Shown: piece by piece, positions 34,818 through 46,140 of the stretch
Layout of the letters: every line of letters begins with the position of its first letter
Position numbering within the stretch: position 1 is the stretch's first letter
DNA from: Lutraria lutraria
Taxonomy: Eukaryota; Mollusca; Bivalvia; Venerida; Mactridae
DNA: 64,000 nt
NCBI GenBank assembly: GCA_964023205.1
Contig: OZ026842.1
Span: 34,611,501-34,675,500, forward strand
Direction: 5' to 3'
Position numbers and translations under genes: made by a program
The notes under the pieces: generated by a model
Told to the model about the DNA's origin: nothing
Databases searched by the model: none
What the model saw: only the letters and a program-made list of their open reading frames with translations

Positions 34818-37174
34818 AAATATTCCGAAGTCAAAATGTTAAATATGGAGTAAGTCCTCTATTATAAGACCAAACATGAGACTAACGGAAAGGATCTTCA
34901 TGCTGAGATGGTATCCGTATCAGGTTGAAATCAAGATGAAATAATGATAACCGGTTATTAACTTAAAATACCGTTACCACGAGGTGATAACAATGCCACA
35001 TTTAACTGTAATTCTCTCCTTAAAATCATTTACTATCACTTTGCGACATAAGCCATTTGGCCAACGTTCGAGACTTGAGTACAATGCTTCTGGCAAGCGC
35101 AATAATGTCACGAAGCACTAGAAATGAATTGCACAATTTTGGACAGTTGTCATTTCATGTACATTGTACATACACTTACAAGTCATAAGTATACCAAAGA
35201 AATATATAGAATCATAACTTTCAATATTTCACGTTTTTCGAAACAAATTGTTAGGCACAGCCAGTATTCCGTACATTTGAACTTGTTCTGCTGTGAGCCT
35301 TTCGTTAATTTTTGTCAGGTTCCACATTAGGAAGTAAAAATTACGTTCAGAACAAACTTAACGCGGAAGTCATTATTCTAATTACCCCCAGAAACTTGTC
35401 GTAAAATTATACCCTTCTCTGTATATGATGACCAGTTGCTGTGACTCACTGTATGGAGATATATTTTATTGCTATTTGTCGTATTTCAAGGATGTTTAGT
35501 TTGTATGTACCGCGATGAGATTATACACTTGGGCCGCATATTATAAAAAAGTATCCGTTGTTCATGCGAGCTCTCTGATTGGTTGCCTCAAATCAGAGTC
35601 TTGTAATTGACCAATGAATGGCAATAGAGAGAGAGAGAGGGCGCTAGCAGTTGATAAACCTTTCGATAATAGTGATTTTATCAAAGTCAAACTATAAGCT
35701 TATAGAAATGAGATCGGTGCGAAATCTTACATATAATTTGGACTTGCAAATTGTTCATATTATTAGATATAATGTTTATATGCATATTTATCGTAATTGC
35801 ATAAAGGGAATTGCCGACGCATAAGCATCTACTACATAGCATGAACGCAATGGTTTTGGACAGTTTGCAATCGCAATTAACAAAGTATATGTTAGGAAGA
35901 CATGAACTAAGAAATCAGCAACTTACGTACGTACTTCAACTCTATAATGGGCAGCTCAAACTTCAGAAGCAAATTTTATCCCTGAAATTAAGACATTATA
36001 CAAAAGTTAGTTTTCTAATCGAATTTTTCCAGAATGACTGCTTGTCGTAACTATAAGCATAAACTACGATAAAGATAAAGCATTGATTGGTTTTAAGGCT
36101 GAAATGTCATTGTTTGTGTTGATGTTGTGGTATTTTAATTAGTCAGTTTTAAGACTAATCTAGCACGAAATACCCAATTAAAAGCTTGAGTTTTGATAAT
36201 TAGTTAATTACCGATCTCAAACTTAAACCCAACTATTTCTTAGATCAATGAAATATAGCAATTCTCATTGTGTATTTGATTACAAACTACAAATTTTCAA
36301 AGAAGTCATGATTTTTAGGAGCAACTCGAAATGGAGAAAAAAGGATCATAAGCAAATTGTTTGATGTTTGTTTTTCTGAATTAATTTGTTAATACCATCC
36401 AGTACCTTTCTAAGTATAAAAAACGTTCATGATATTAGATATGTACAGCAATACTTCAAACAAGGCACTCATGTAGGTATAAAATTGAAAATTGTGCGTT
36501 AAAATATTTAAACATTAGATAAGCTTAAATTAAATATCCAATTAACTGAAGTTACCCCTCAGACGCACTTAATGATCTTATACATATCAATTTAACAATA
36601 TTCACCCATGAGTGACTCTTTTAAGATAAATACTTTATTGGGAGTATAAAACGTAAATATGATTGTCACAGCGTGTATACCTCAATACAAGTTCATTTTA
36701 CTATGAATAGAGTTCAATATAAATCATATGAAAAACTCAATATTTCCCCTCCAGTGAGTTTTGTATAGGTCGCGGACAAAGTTCATCTCGATGGACAGAA
36801 AATGAAAAAAAGTAATCCAAATCATTATGTTTGATCGGGATGTTTTCCTTCACATTCAGCCATTATAAGTTCTTTTCACCAGTGCTTAACACCGTAACAA
36901 CAGTCAGCTTTAACAGTGCATGAATACCGCATGTGGGACATCGGACTGGAACCACTGACGGTCCTTAAGAAGCTTAACAGTTTCCTGACATAGTATTTTT
37001 TCTCGTTCCAGGTAGGATTCGAACACACAGCGATAAGGATCCAGTAATTTCTAGGAAGAGACCATTTCTAGTGGTAATTTCATATATTTTTTTTGTGATG
37101 AGTAATTAAGAAGGATAGGAACAAAGAGCGGAAGAAAATCAAAGAGATAGGGAATGGGAGAGAAAGAGAGGGAC
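34818..37174. other. AT-rich DNA with one leucine/glutamine-rich frame
   Basis: A plus frame with an ATG near 35841 and a stop near 36050 encodes a roughly 70-residue helix-like segment (SLQSQLTKYMLGRHELRNQQ) with regularly spaced Leu. It lacks splice or promoter support. A short GA repeat lies near 35629-35640. Confidence 0.3.
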
Positions 37175-37875
37175 TTACCGTGAGTGAGAAAGAGAGATTA
37201 AGTGAGAAAGAGAGATTGAGTGAGAAAGAGAGCGTGAGTGAGAAAGAGAGATTGAATGAGAAAGAGAGCGTGAGTGAGAAAGAGAGATTGAGTGATAAAG
37301 AGAGCGTGAGTGAGAAAGAGAGATTGAGTGAGGAAGAGAGATTGAGTGAGAAAGAGAGATTGATTGAGAAAGAGAGATTGAGTGGAAAGAGGGCTTGAGT
37401 GAGAAAGAGAGAGTGAGTGAAAAAGAGAGATTGAGTGAGAAAGAGGGCGTGAGTGAGAAAGAGAGAGTGAGTGAGAAAGAAATATTGAGTGAGAAAGAGG
37501 GCGTGAGTGAGAAAGTGAGAGTGAGTGAAAGAGAGAGATTGAGTGAGAAAGAGGGCGTGAGTGAGAAAGAGGGCGTGAGTGAGAAAGAGAGCGTGAGTGA
37601 GAAAGAGAGATTGAGTGAGAAAGAGAGATTGAGTGAGAAAGAGAGATTGAGTGATAAAGAGAGCGTGAGTGAGAAAGAGAGAGTGAGTGAGAAAGAGAGA
37701 TTGAGTGAGAAAGAGAGAGTGAGTGAGAAAGAGAGATTGAGTGAGAAAGAGAGATTGAGTGATAAAGAGAGCGTGAGTGAGAAAGAGAGAGTGAGTGAGA
37801 AAGAGAGATTGAGTGAGAAAAAGGGCGTGAGTGAGAAAGAGAGCGTGAGTGAGAAAGAGAGGATGAGTGATTAAA
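37175..37875 (+). repeat. 18-bp purine-rich minisatellite (SEKERL/SEKERV in translation)
   Basis: About 38 units of GTGAGTGAGAAAGAGAGC or GAGTGAGAAAGAGAGATT type. The period is a multiple of three, so one frame stays open and reads as repeated SEKER(L/V) hexapeptides; a small indel near 37390 shifts the frame. Unit variants are shared in blocks: the GTGATAAAGAGAGCG variant recurs exactly 108 bp apart (37651 and 37759), showing duplication of six-unit segments. I regard the frames as non-coding. Confidence 0.9.
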
Positions 37876-38036
37876 GAGGGAATGAGTGATTAAAGATAGG
37901 ATGAGTGATTAAAGATAGGATGAGTGATTAAAGATAGGATGAGTGATTAAAGATAGGATGAGTGATTAAAGATAGGATGAGTGATTAAAGATAGGATGAG
38001 TGATTAAAGAGGGGATGAGTGATTAAAAGGAGGCTG
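37876..38036 (+). repeat. 19-bp array (GATGAGTGATTAAAGATAG)
   Basis: About eight near-identical units follow the 18-bp array and appear to derive from it by a change GAGTGAGAAAG to GAGTGATTAAAG. They are more homogeneous than the 18-bp units, which suggests recent expansion. The period is not a multiple of three and each unit carries TAA, so it is not coding. Confidence 0.9.
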
Positions 38037-39505
38037 AATGAAATTGAAAATGAGAAAGGGAGAGAAATGGGGGAGTGTTTGAGAAACATGGTAAAGATGG
38101 TATAAGTTTATCCTCCTGGCCGGATTATTTGAATGACCGGTCGTGACAGTGTGTGAATTAAACGCGACAGTTTACAAGATGGTTTGCTGATGTCAAACAA
38201 AACACTAGCAGGTCTGGGTGACATTCGATATATCAAAGTAATAGTTTTAGACGATCAAAATATCCAACAAAGATGTTTACCTATTAAATGACAGGTGAAA
38301 ACATATCAAAATACAACAAGGTGTATGAAATCAAGCCTATGCGAAATATAATGGTCCGATTTATGCCTTACTTGGCACAAATCGGCGTTGACTTTGACAT
38401 TTAAGAGCTTTTTTGCTCATAAAAACTATTAATACGAATTAACATTACTATGTGTCAGGTATGTCCGTTATGGAGGCTGAACTACTTTTATTCGAGAGTA
38501 ACTCAACCAGGCCCCAAGGTCATAAAACTTGAGTTTGGTTGCCGAGATCATATCTTACATCTAGCCCTGAGGTTATGAAACTTGAGAACAGTTTCAGAGC
38601 TCAATTATCATTTCCATTTTCAAAAATTCTGAATGAAAAAGTTTAATTTCAACAGTTTAGAGTTCAAATACGTATTTAGCTCAATTACACTAAATGGAAA
38701 ATGTATGAACATGTTTTTTTTCAAATCTTTCTACCCACAAATTTCTCTGCAACTACTTCCTGCTTTAATTACATATTTCACTCGAGTAGCTTAGTAAATC
38801 ACACAAGCGTAGGTGTACGTTTTGAATTTGCGAAGAAACAGTAGGCATTATTTATTCTGTTTGAGGGCCTGGACTCCGCATACGGGCTTATCTAATCAGA
38901 TCATTGGTTTAACTGTAAGATTGAAACCGAGTTAGGTAGGCATTGCCTCGACAAACGGTAAAGTTACTGTCAAAACAATATGTGTGTCTGATTAAAACCA
39001 AATACAGACAAGCATGCTTTAACGACCACCTGGAAAATACAGACCACCATGTGCACAACGGCCATTCTTTACTACAACACATGTCTGTGAAGGTAAACCT
39101 CTGTACACAGCCCAGCGACAAATAGCGGCCATATTTCTACTTCATTCTCCTGGATGGCCTTTGTGTTCATGCATTTATTGTTACGTATCAAATAGTTTAT
39201 TATTAAAACAGATGTTTTACAAGAACACAATCATTAACTTAGTGTGCCTACTTTAGATATCAAATTTAATTTTAATTAGCAACATTTTATTACGCGTGTG
39301 TTTAATATCTAACTTTCACTAATGCAGCATCGCGATTATTGAAGACAGACGCTTAATTATACAAACAAAAGTTGTTCAACCGTTTTCTCTTCACCAGTTG
39401 CTAATTCATCATTGAGTTAATTTGAAATAAAGTTCATTCCATCAATAACGATTGCGAGTGACTTGACAAAATATCTGTACAAAAAACAATCAATTTACAA
39501 CTTAC
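38037..39505. other. AT-rich DNA; one possible plus-strand donor
   Basis: A plus frame ending HNGHSLLQHMSVK meets CTGTGAAG|GTAAAC at 39092/39093, but no ATG or convincing acceptor precedes it. The minus frame over the same stretch is equally open, so neither is preferred. Confidence 0.35.
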
Positions 39506-39538
39506 CGATACAAATTTATCATCTTTAATCGGCTTTAA
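39506..39538 (-). CDS. Possible 33-nt microexon
   Basis: On the minus strand a run of twelve T, then CGAACTGCAG|, forms a classic acceptor; 33 nt later TATCG|GTAAGT forms a donor. The 33 nt are in frame (LKPIKDDKFVS). A tract of this kind beside a donor is suggestive but short enough to occur by chance. Flanking exons were not identified. The overlapping 91-codon minus frame (39434-39709) reads through the T tract and is not believed. Confidence 0.15.
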
Positions 39539-40567
39539 CTGCAGTTCGAAAAAAAAAAAACGATCCAAAAGGCAAGATTGAACAATTGATGTTTGATTTT
39601 TCACTTGCGTTTTAACGTCGTAGCAACAGTCATGATTATTTGAAACGTTTAAACAGCTTAACGGTTGATGAAGACCACCGGAATACACCTCGGTAGAACC
39701 ACCAATCATTCCTAAGCTAGCTGAACAGCTTCTTCACGTATAAAATTAACTGGTTTCAGATGGGCTTCGAACTAACAACTCTAAAGGGGCTAATCAAAGA
39801 CCACCAAATACCGTATCTGACAACAGAGGCCAACAATTATTGGTGTTTTAAACTAAACATGCTGCAGTTTTTATTAATGACGGTCATTAAGTAATGTCTC
39901 AGCTGCATAAAATGTGAAAAATATACATCACGAGGTCATAAATCAAAGTTAATTGGTTGGTTTTGAGTCAAGACAGCTGTCGTGACACAGTCTAATATAA
40001 ATTTGATGGATTTCAATCAAATCTAATAAGAAATAAATTACAATTACATTTACAAGTCCCATTGGTTATATAGACATTTGTAACACGACAAATATGAGTT
40101 TATTTAACGGTGCTTTGAATTACATGTTAGGGTACCCATGTAAAACAAAGTTTCTGAAGAGGAAGTAAAATTATTTGCAGTAGAACAAATTTATGAAAAG
40201 ATATCTGGGTTATAAACGTATTACAGTCGACCACGGTTATAATATCACTCGGTTAAAAGCGTATTATAGTTCCTCTTAAAAAACTCGAGTATCGATAGCA
40301 TTTATTCTTACGGCCAAAAAACATATTTCTTGTTTCCGCTAAAGTCCTCCCAAAATACAGTATTGGTAGATCGTTTGAATATGTTTCAAAAACATAGACA
40401 TAGTTCGGAGAGATGTATTATATGAAATATGGGAAAAAATTGGGTCTGTCGGATAAGTGGATACTATCTAGCACCCTTTTTCGAAACTGAACGATATAAC
40501 TCTCTCGGCGCGCATGTATTTCTATGATTGAAGTTCTATGTTTTTCAGCTACACCCGTCATGCAAAG
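39539..40567. other. AT-rich DNA with a possible degenerate TA-type end
   Basis: At about 40225 ACAGTCGACCACGGTTATAA resembles a Tigger-like terminus, but no partner end is seen. Nothing else is recognised. Confidence 0.4.
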
Positions 40568-40655
40568 TTAAACTGGTTCCCGTGCCATACTGCAGTGCAA
40601 GTCTGTGTAAGTTCAGCTTCCATGAGTACTTTCAGTTCTTTGATTACTCCTAATT
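40568..40655 (+). mobile_element. TTAA-type MITE, left-end fragment
   Basis: TTAAACTGGTTCCCGTGCCA is followed by CTGCAGTGCAAGTCTGTG and a GAGTACTTTCAGTTCTTTG block that matches the inner part of the element at 29962-30208 (inverted) and the fragment at 1110-1199. Confidence 0.6.
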
Positions 40656-42534
40656 TTGCTTATTGGAATTTATGAAATTTAAAAAAAATTATTTTTCAAC
40701 ACTGCATAACATGTATGTATAACATAACAAATAACATTAAAAAGCGCATTATGTTTTAAATAGAGGAGTTGTAAAACTTTCAACGTTAGAATTTCTTGTA
40801 AAGTTATAAAATATTAATTAGAAAACGTAATGAAAATAAGCATCTGAATTAACACAGTTACCTTCATTAGCGGGGTGTATAGATCCAAGTTATATCAATT
40901 TCCATGTGTTCGACTTTAACTCAGCGTACAAAAATCCATTTGTTAAAATGTAAGACATAAATTCCTCCAAATAACAAACACGATGCAACTGTTGCAATTA
41001 TCAAAGCTACTTAAATAAACAATTTTCAAACTGTTTGTTTAACTTTCCGTACAATTCCGTACTGCACAAGTTGCTACTTCGTATATTTCCATAATATCCC
41101 CGAACTATCACGTAAACTTATACAAAACAGATATTAGCTTAACTTAATTTAAAACAATTTTGAGTGCTCAAGTTTTAACAAACAAAAATTTATAAGTCGG
41201 AATTTCCTGCCTTTTACCATTCCAAAATGCTTGATTGTTTCATAGAATCTAACGGAACAAAATTCCCTCAGCGGCGTCGCTGATACCATATATGACCAGT
41301 CTATCCCTGCGTTTAACAGATACTGTTAAGCAGCCGGCTGTGTCAGTTTTGGACAAAATTGTTTCACAAATAGATCGATTGCCGTTCAGTTACATGTATT
41401 CACTTTTTAAAGCCTAACTTATTGTGAGAACTATCAACAAACGCATCTAAATCAATGTAGTATGTATACATTTATTGTCAATTTCATTCACTTAAAACAT
41501 TTTTACTGCGTATTAAATACTGGAAAATCGAATAAAATTTCTTTCATGTTACTTTTTTAACGATCTTACGACAGATTTGTAAAATTGATGTGGCGTGACT
41601 TATACTACATGTATTTGAAAAACTGTCCTATATTGAAAAAAAAGTAAACAATAAATGAAAAAATCATGACCGGCTCAGAGAATCGTGATAAAATAGCAGA
41701 GACCCAATCCAAAAAGATCTGATTCAATAACATAGGATATTGGATAATAAATCACTATTTGCTTGGTCAGTCCCAGAATGCATCATTGCACATTTTGAAC
41801 TTTAAAACAACCACTCAATAATGTGTGGGTTAAGTGAGAATTTTCTGAGAACAATTTTTAGATTTACACACGATTTCCTTAAGGGTTTGCACTAAATCTT
41901 TAATAGTGTTATTTTTCCTTTAGGCTATATAAAAACATGTTTAAATTTCACAGTAATCTGCTTTCGTTTAATTGACATCTCTTTTTCTCAGATAGCTTTT
42001 TGCTATCACTTATTTGTAAATTAAAACATGTTTTTGTCCCACTGAATTCTTTTAGGAGCTATTTTAGATGTTAGAAGTGAAATATATGCAATGATCGTGT
42101 ATGCAGTTCGCAAGATTTTCAAGTTAAAAGCTTTTGACCTAGGTTAAGATGTGCCCATGAACCGTGTCCCGGGACTGAATTTCACCTAAGCTTAAGCTTT
42201 AAATAGATATTTATCGGAAACTTATTGTCTTTAAAACACATAAATGAGCATCGCAATTTTTGCACAAACTTGCACGAAGATGGTCATAAATGTTTTTTGA
42301 AACTTTAATTTATCTTAACGTTAGATTAGTGCTTGGGAAAGTGGGACTTTGTCGGTATTCGGTATTAAAGAGAGCTTTGAGTCCAAACAACTATTGACAG
42401 TACAATATTTATTGCCATGTGATAATTATAAAGTCGGTGCAACGTATAGCTAGTAAGAAAAAAGACACGTCAGAAATACTGGTCTTATATACCGGCAGTC
42501 TCTCTTTACAAAAATCACTTTGTGAGAATTTGAG
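40656..42534. other. AT-rich DNA, nothing recognised
   Basis: I see no credible frame, array or element. Confidence 0.5.
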
Positions 42535-42742
42535 GCTAAGGTCGCTGACTTCAAATCACTGTAACCTCTCAGTGGTAGAGGACCGTGGGTTCGAGCCCAG
42601 CTACCGACCATGCCACTTTATTTGAGAAATTAGGCAGCTGCATACGGGAGTCTAGTACTGGTTCTTCCTATGAACGATGGTAAGGTGAACTGCCCGCCTC
42701 CTATGACCCTGAATGTTGAAAAGGGGGTAAAACTCAAACAAT
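42535..42742 (+). mobile_element. tRNA-derived SINE, family 1, head truncated
   Basis: It starts at AGGTCGCTGACTTCAAATCA, keeps the B box GGGTTCGAGCCCAGC, and ends with GTGAACTGCCCGCCTC, CTATGACC and GGGGGTAAAACTCAAAC. The A box is missing. The 68-codon plus frame at 42419 runs into it and is not a gene. Confidence 0.75.
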
Positions 42743-43358
42743 TTTAACATGATACGCCCTATCAATATTTTTATTTTTCAGATTGTAGAAAATTTTACCA
42801 ACTTTTTAACACAGACGAGAAATAATACGCCACCATCGAATATTCAGGTTTAGTATAAATCCGTGATTTTCGTTCCATTTTTTTATCTGAGCATTTCCTC
42901 CTGAAATTTTCGGGAGAATTCTGTCGTAACTGGAAGCGCATGTAAGCAAATTGTAGATCATTAATGCCTAACTATGTCTTAGGCTATTGTTGCGTTCCAA
43001 TGTGGCAATTTCTGAACTGCTCAAAGGGTCCTGGCTCTAATAACGAGCTTATCAATCATCCGGGACAAAGTACGGCTTGAGAAACGATGATGTGTAATTT
43101 ATCCACTCTAGACATGTTGTTCTTATTTTAAGTGGAAAATATTCCTCGCAAAGAAATGACTACATTTTCCTTGTTGCTTGTCTGCACGGTCTAATTCTCA
43201 TTAGTTGCTGATAATAATTCACTCAGTTAATATGTTTGACACAATAAATGGATATGTCACAATTGTTTTGGACTGTCGTTCTTTTTTTCGAAGGAACTCT
43301 CGCAAATACTTAAAAGCACTTTATGTTATCACTGTTGGTAGAGCCCCAGCTTCATATA
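42743..43358. other. AT-rich spacer, nothing recognised
   Basis: I see no frame, array or element of note. Confidence 0.5.
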
Positions 43359-43539
43359 CAATGTAACCTCTCCAAAGCTATACAACCTTTGGGAGTAGCG
43401 AAATAATGTTGTTGTTAAGGGGTTTTTGCTATATATAGAGATATTTAGATAATAGCTAGATGGTACAGTTGGGAAAATCATGCTGTTGTTGATGGGAGAT
43501 TGTTGCTCAAGGGAGGGCCGCTCTGGAGAGGTTGCACTG
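43359..43539 (+). mobile_element. MITE family A, copy A5
   Basis: TA|CAATGTAACCTCTCCAAAGC and GCTCTGGAGAGGTTGCACTG|TA bound about 180 bp with the usual interior (GGGAGATTGTTGCTCAAGGG). It is more diverged in the middle than A2. Confidence 0.8.
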
Positions 43540-43541
43540 TA

Positions 43542-44844
43542 CTTAACTTAACAGATTGCATATTGTTTAACATTCAGAATGTTGCTAAAAAAATTAAAAA
43601 CTAACAGCATTCGAACCCGCGAACCTGAGGGTAAGACGTCGAACGCTTTATCATTAAGAAATGATACCTTCTATTGACCTTGACAAAGAAATATTCCAAA
43701 ATAAAACGCTTTTTCTAAAGTACTTAAAACTATATGTTTATCGTCTCACTGCTTATTGGGTTTGATTATCATTATCAATAAGCCCACATAACTGATTTGA
43801 ACTAATTACTCGATTTGCACTCGGTGGTTCAGTAACATTAAAGATAAATTACTTTTTTTGATAATTACATAAAAATAACAACAACAAACAAACGCATGAA
43901 AAGACGTATGCAAAGAAACCCTCATTAAATACTTTAATCGTGTATTTCCTGAGGATATTTCTTAAATACCAGATCCTTTTTTTCTTCGTGAGCCCGGAGT
44001 AACGGTATAAATAACGGGAGACAAAATATCACAAGGAAATCATTTAAATGTTCAGGAAAAACATTGACTTCTTCAAAAGGGAGTTTATCAAAGTATTAAT
44101 TATTTCATTGGCTCTTCTAGGTGGGGTGAGGGGCAGGCAAAATGAATGAATGCCTTTAAATTAAATTTGATTTTCATTGCATTCTGGTTCATTTTAATTG
44201 TTTTTATTGTACAATATCAGTAGGAATCACCGCAATACTTACACTGAATAGCGTGTGATATAATTGTTGATGCTGAAATCTTATCAACATATTAATTAGG
44301 TCAATGAAGCAAATATAAATTCCAACTTTAATCCAGACAAATCCAGGCTTATTGCATTTTAAAAACTGCTTTAGTGCCGCTTAAGTGTTTAAAAGTGGTT
44401 CGGCTTTCACGAAGCGCCATATTAACACGTTTTCGTCTAATGTATTACTCAATTCTGACGCCTTGGAGAATTTTGTTGATATCCCCGCTGATTAAAATAT
44501 ATTTTTTACTCTTGAAGTCAGTTTGATGGATATTAATTATTTTAGGGATGGATTAAAGCTGTCGTTTTTGTGTGAACTGTTTAAACCGAACCTTACAGAA
44601 GGGTTCGGTGCAGTCAAACATTAAGAATTGCACACTAACCGACATCAAACATTATTTTACCAATTTCATCAAACTATAAATTAGTAAGTGATTATTACAT
44701 CTTTTATATTATTCATCGGAATTGAGATTTAAAACATTAAAAAGCAAAAAAGGGCGATTCACTTTTTACCTTGATTAGGCTATTTGATATATGTTTGAAA
44801 CTTAATAATTAGTATTAATGTTTATAGTTTATGCCGTTTAATGG
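43542..44844. other. AT-rich DNA, nothing recognised
   Basis: I see no credible frame, array or element. Confidence 0.5.
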
Positions 44845-44846
44845 TA

Positions 44847-45019
44847 CAGTGCAACCTCTCCAAAGTAACACCCTTAGGGAGAAAAAAAAATATGATGTTA
44901 TTGAGATGTTTGCCCTGGAGGGGTCAAATTAACAGTTAAATCGCGCAGTGGGAAAATCTTTTTTGTTGTTGAACAAACATCGATGCTGAAGAGAATGACG
45001 CTCTGGAGAGGTTGTACTG
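44847..45019 (+). mobile_element. MITE family A, copy A6
   Basis: TA|CAGTGCAACCTCTCCAAAG at the left and CTCTGGAGAGGTTGTACTG|TA at the right. The interior is diverged and carries an A-run insertion. It ends 20 bp before the composite element below. Confidence 0.8.
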
Positions 45020-45039
45020 TAAATTATTCGTGAATTTGT

Positions 45040-45425
45040 CTCGTAAAACCTTACACCGGCCCCTTGTATATAGGGACCATCTCGATATAACAACTATTTC
45101 TTTTCGAAAGAACCAGCCTCCGTGGTCGAGTGGTTTAGGTCGCTGACTTCAAATCACTGTAACCTCTCACTGATAGAGGGTCGTGGTTTCGAGCCTAACT
45201 CCCGACCATGTGCGAAAGCAGGCGGTTGCTTTTGGAGGGTGGGGCGTATAGTACTGTTTTCATGGAACGGTTAGGTGAACTGCCCGCCTCATATGACTGT
45301 GGCTGTTGAAATGGGGCGTAATTAAACACACAAACAAATCGTTTTGAACCACTTTTCACTACTGTCATATATTTTAATTTTGTAATGAGATCATTGCCGT
45401 TATTTGGTCCAAAGATGTTTTACTG
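45040..45425. mobile_element. Tigger-like element interrupted by a SINE
   Basis: The left part (about 45040-45112) has CGTAAAACCTTACACC and GGGACCATCTCGATATAACA. The right part (45340-45425) has GTTATTTGGTCCAAAGATG and ends TTTTACTG. The two halves fit ends of one family, and the right half resembles positions 20-68. A SINE occupies the middle, so the element is older than that SINE insertion. Confidence 0.5.
45113..45339 (+). mobile_element. tRNA-derived SINE, family 1, full length, nested
   Basis: The A box TGGTCGAGTGG (45123-45133) and B box GGTTTCGAGCC (45185-45195) lie in a tRNA-like head. The tail has GGTGAACTGCCCGCCTC, ATATGACTGTGGCTGTTGAA and GGGGCGTAATTAAAC. It has no long variable arm or acceptor pairing that would make it a real tRNA gene. 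Confidence 0.8.
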
Positions 45426-45916
45426 AGCAAAACATACAAATGTGGTAGAATCTTTCGCAAAGCTTATTTTTCTAGAAATTATGTCGACCCTTCGGAAACA
45501 CTCTTAAATTACGACCAAATATAATATCTTGACAGGCTGGTAAAATAACCATGGCAACTCCTTGATATCTGTTTTGCGTGGCAATTTTCAGTTGACGAAT
45601 TCAAAAACAACATGTTACAAGATTAGCATACATTATCATACATAATTCAGCCATAATTGAAACCACCATGATTTAATTTATTGTTCGAGTTTTATAGCTA
45701 TATAAGTACCTAACAATAATGTACCTGTAGACGCACATCCATGAAACGTGATCTCCTGTAGTTTGAAAAACAACAAAACTGATCGAAAGGGATTGCGTAA
45801 TATAACTGGGCGGTTTCGACAATAAGTTATAAACTTTAAGATAAAACAAAGAGGACCATGTACATTAAAGCCTGTACATATCAACAATACATACAGGAAG
45901 CCAACTCATGTTTTAT
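45426..45916. other. AT-rich spacer, nothing recognised
   Basis: The 69-codon minus frame at 45678-45887 has no supporting motif. Confidence 0.45.
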
Positions 45917-45983
45917 TGTCGGAGGAGTTAATGGGAACAGCCAACCATGTTTTATAATGCTGTTCCTATTTACTCCTCCGACA
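45917..45983. repeat. Hairpin: 25-bp arms with two mismatches, 17-bp loop
   Basis: TGTCGGAGGAGTTAATGGGA.. (45917-45941) and its near-exact inverse (45959-45983) face each other. The loop holds CCAACCATGTTTTAT, which repeats a CCAACTCATGTTTTAT just upstream. It could be the ends of a miniature element or a structured transcript. Confidence 0.8.
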
Positions 45984-46024
45984 GTCGTGACTCAAATTGT
46001 CTTCTCCCTAGCTGCCATGGGAGA

Positions 46025-46140
46025 CAGCGACCATAAAATAACAATTACGGGCTTTATCGAGACCTCGAAAATGAATGTGGAATTAAAAACAAGCCGGTGC
46101 TTAGCAAGGAACAAAGCGAGAAATGCGTTAATTATACATG
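46025..46140. repeat. Dispersed repeat shared with 47870-47965
   Basis: CACCTCGAAAATGAAaATGGAAT and the following CAAGCCgG and GCAAGgAACAAA blocks are common to both places in the same orientation. The frames of 80 to 115 codons on both strands (45858-46234) cross this repeat and are not trusted. Confidence 0.5.

Noticed and set aside
37180..37874. Two long frames encoding SEKERL/SEKERV repeats, as a possible repetitive protein
   Set aside because: They are direct translations of an 18-bp minisatellite whose period is a multiple of three. The frame shifts within the array and it is followed by a 19-bp array with stops.
30970..38036. Tandem arrays as CRISPR
   Set aside because: The units are contiguous without unique spacers, and the sequence is eukaryotic in character.
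39434..39709. HDCCYD string in a minus-strand frame, reminiscent of the phospholipase A2 catalytic motif
   Set aside because: The rest of the motif (paired upstream Cys, calcium loop) is absent, and the frame reads through a T12 tract.
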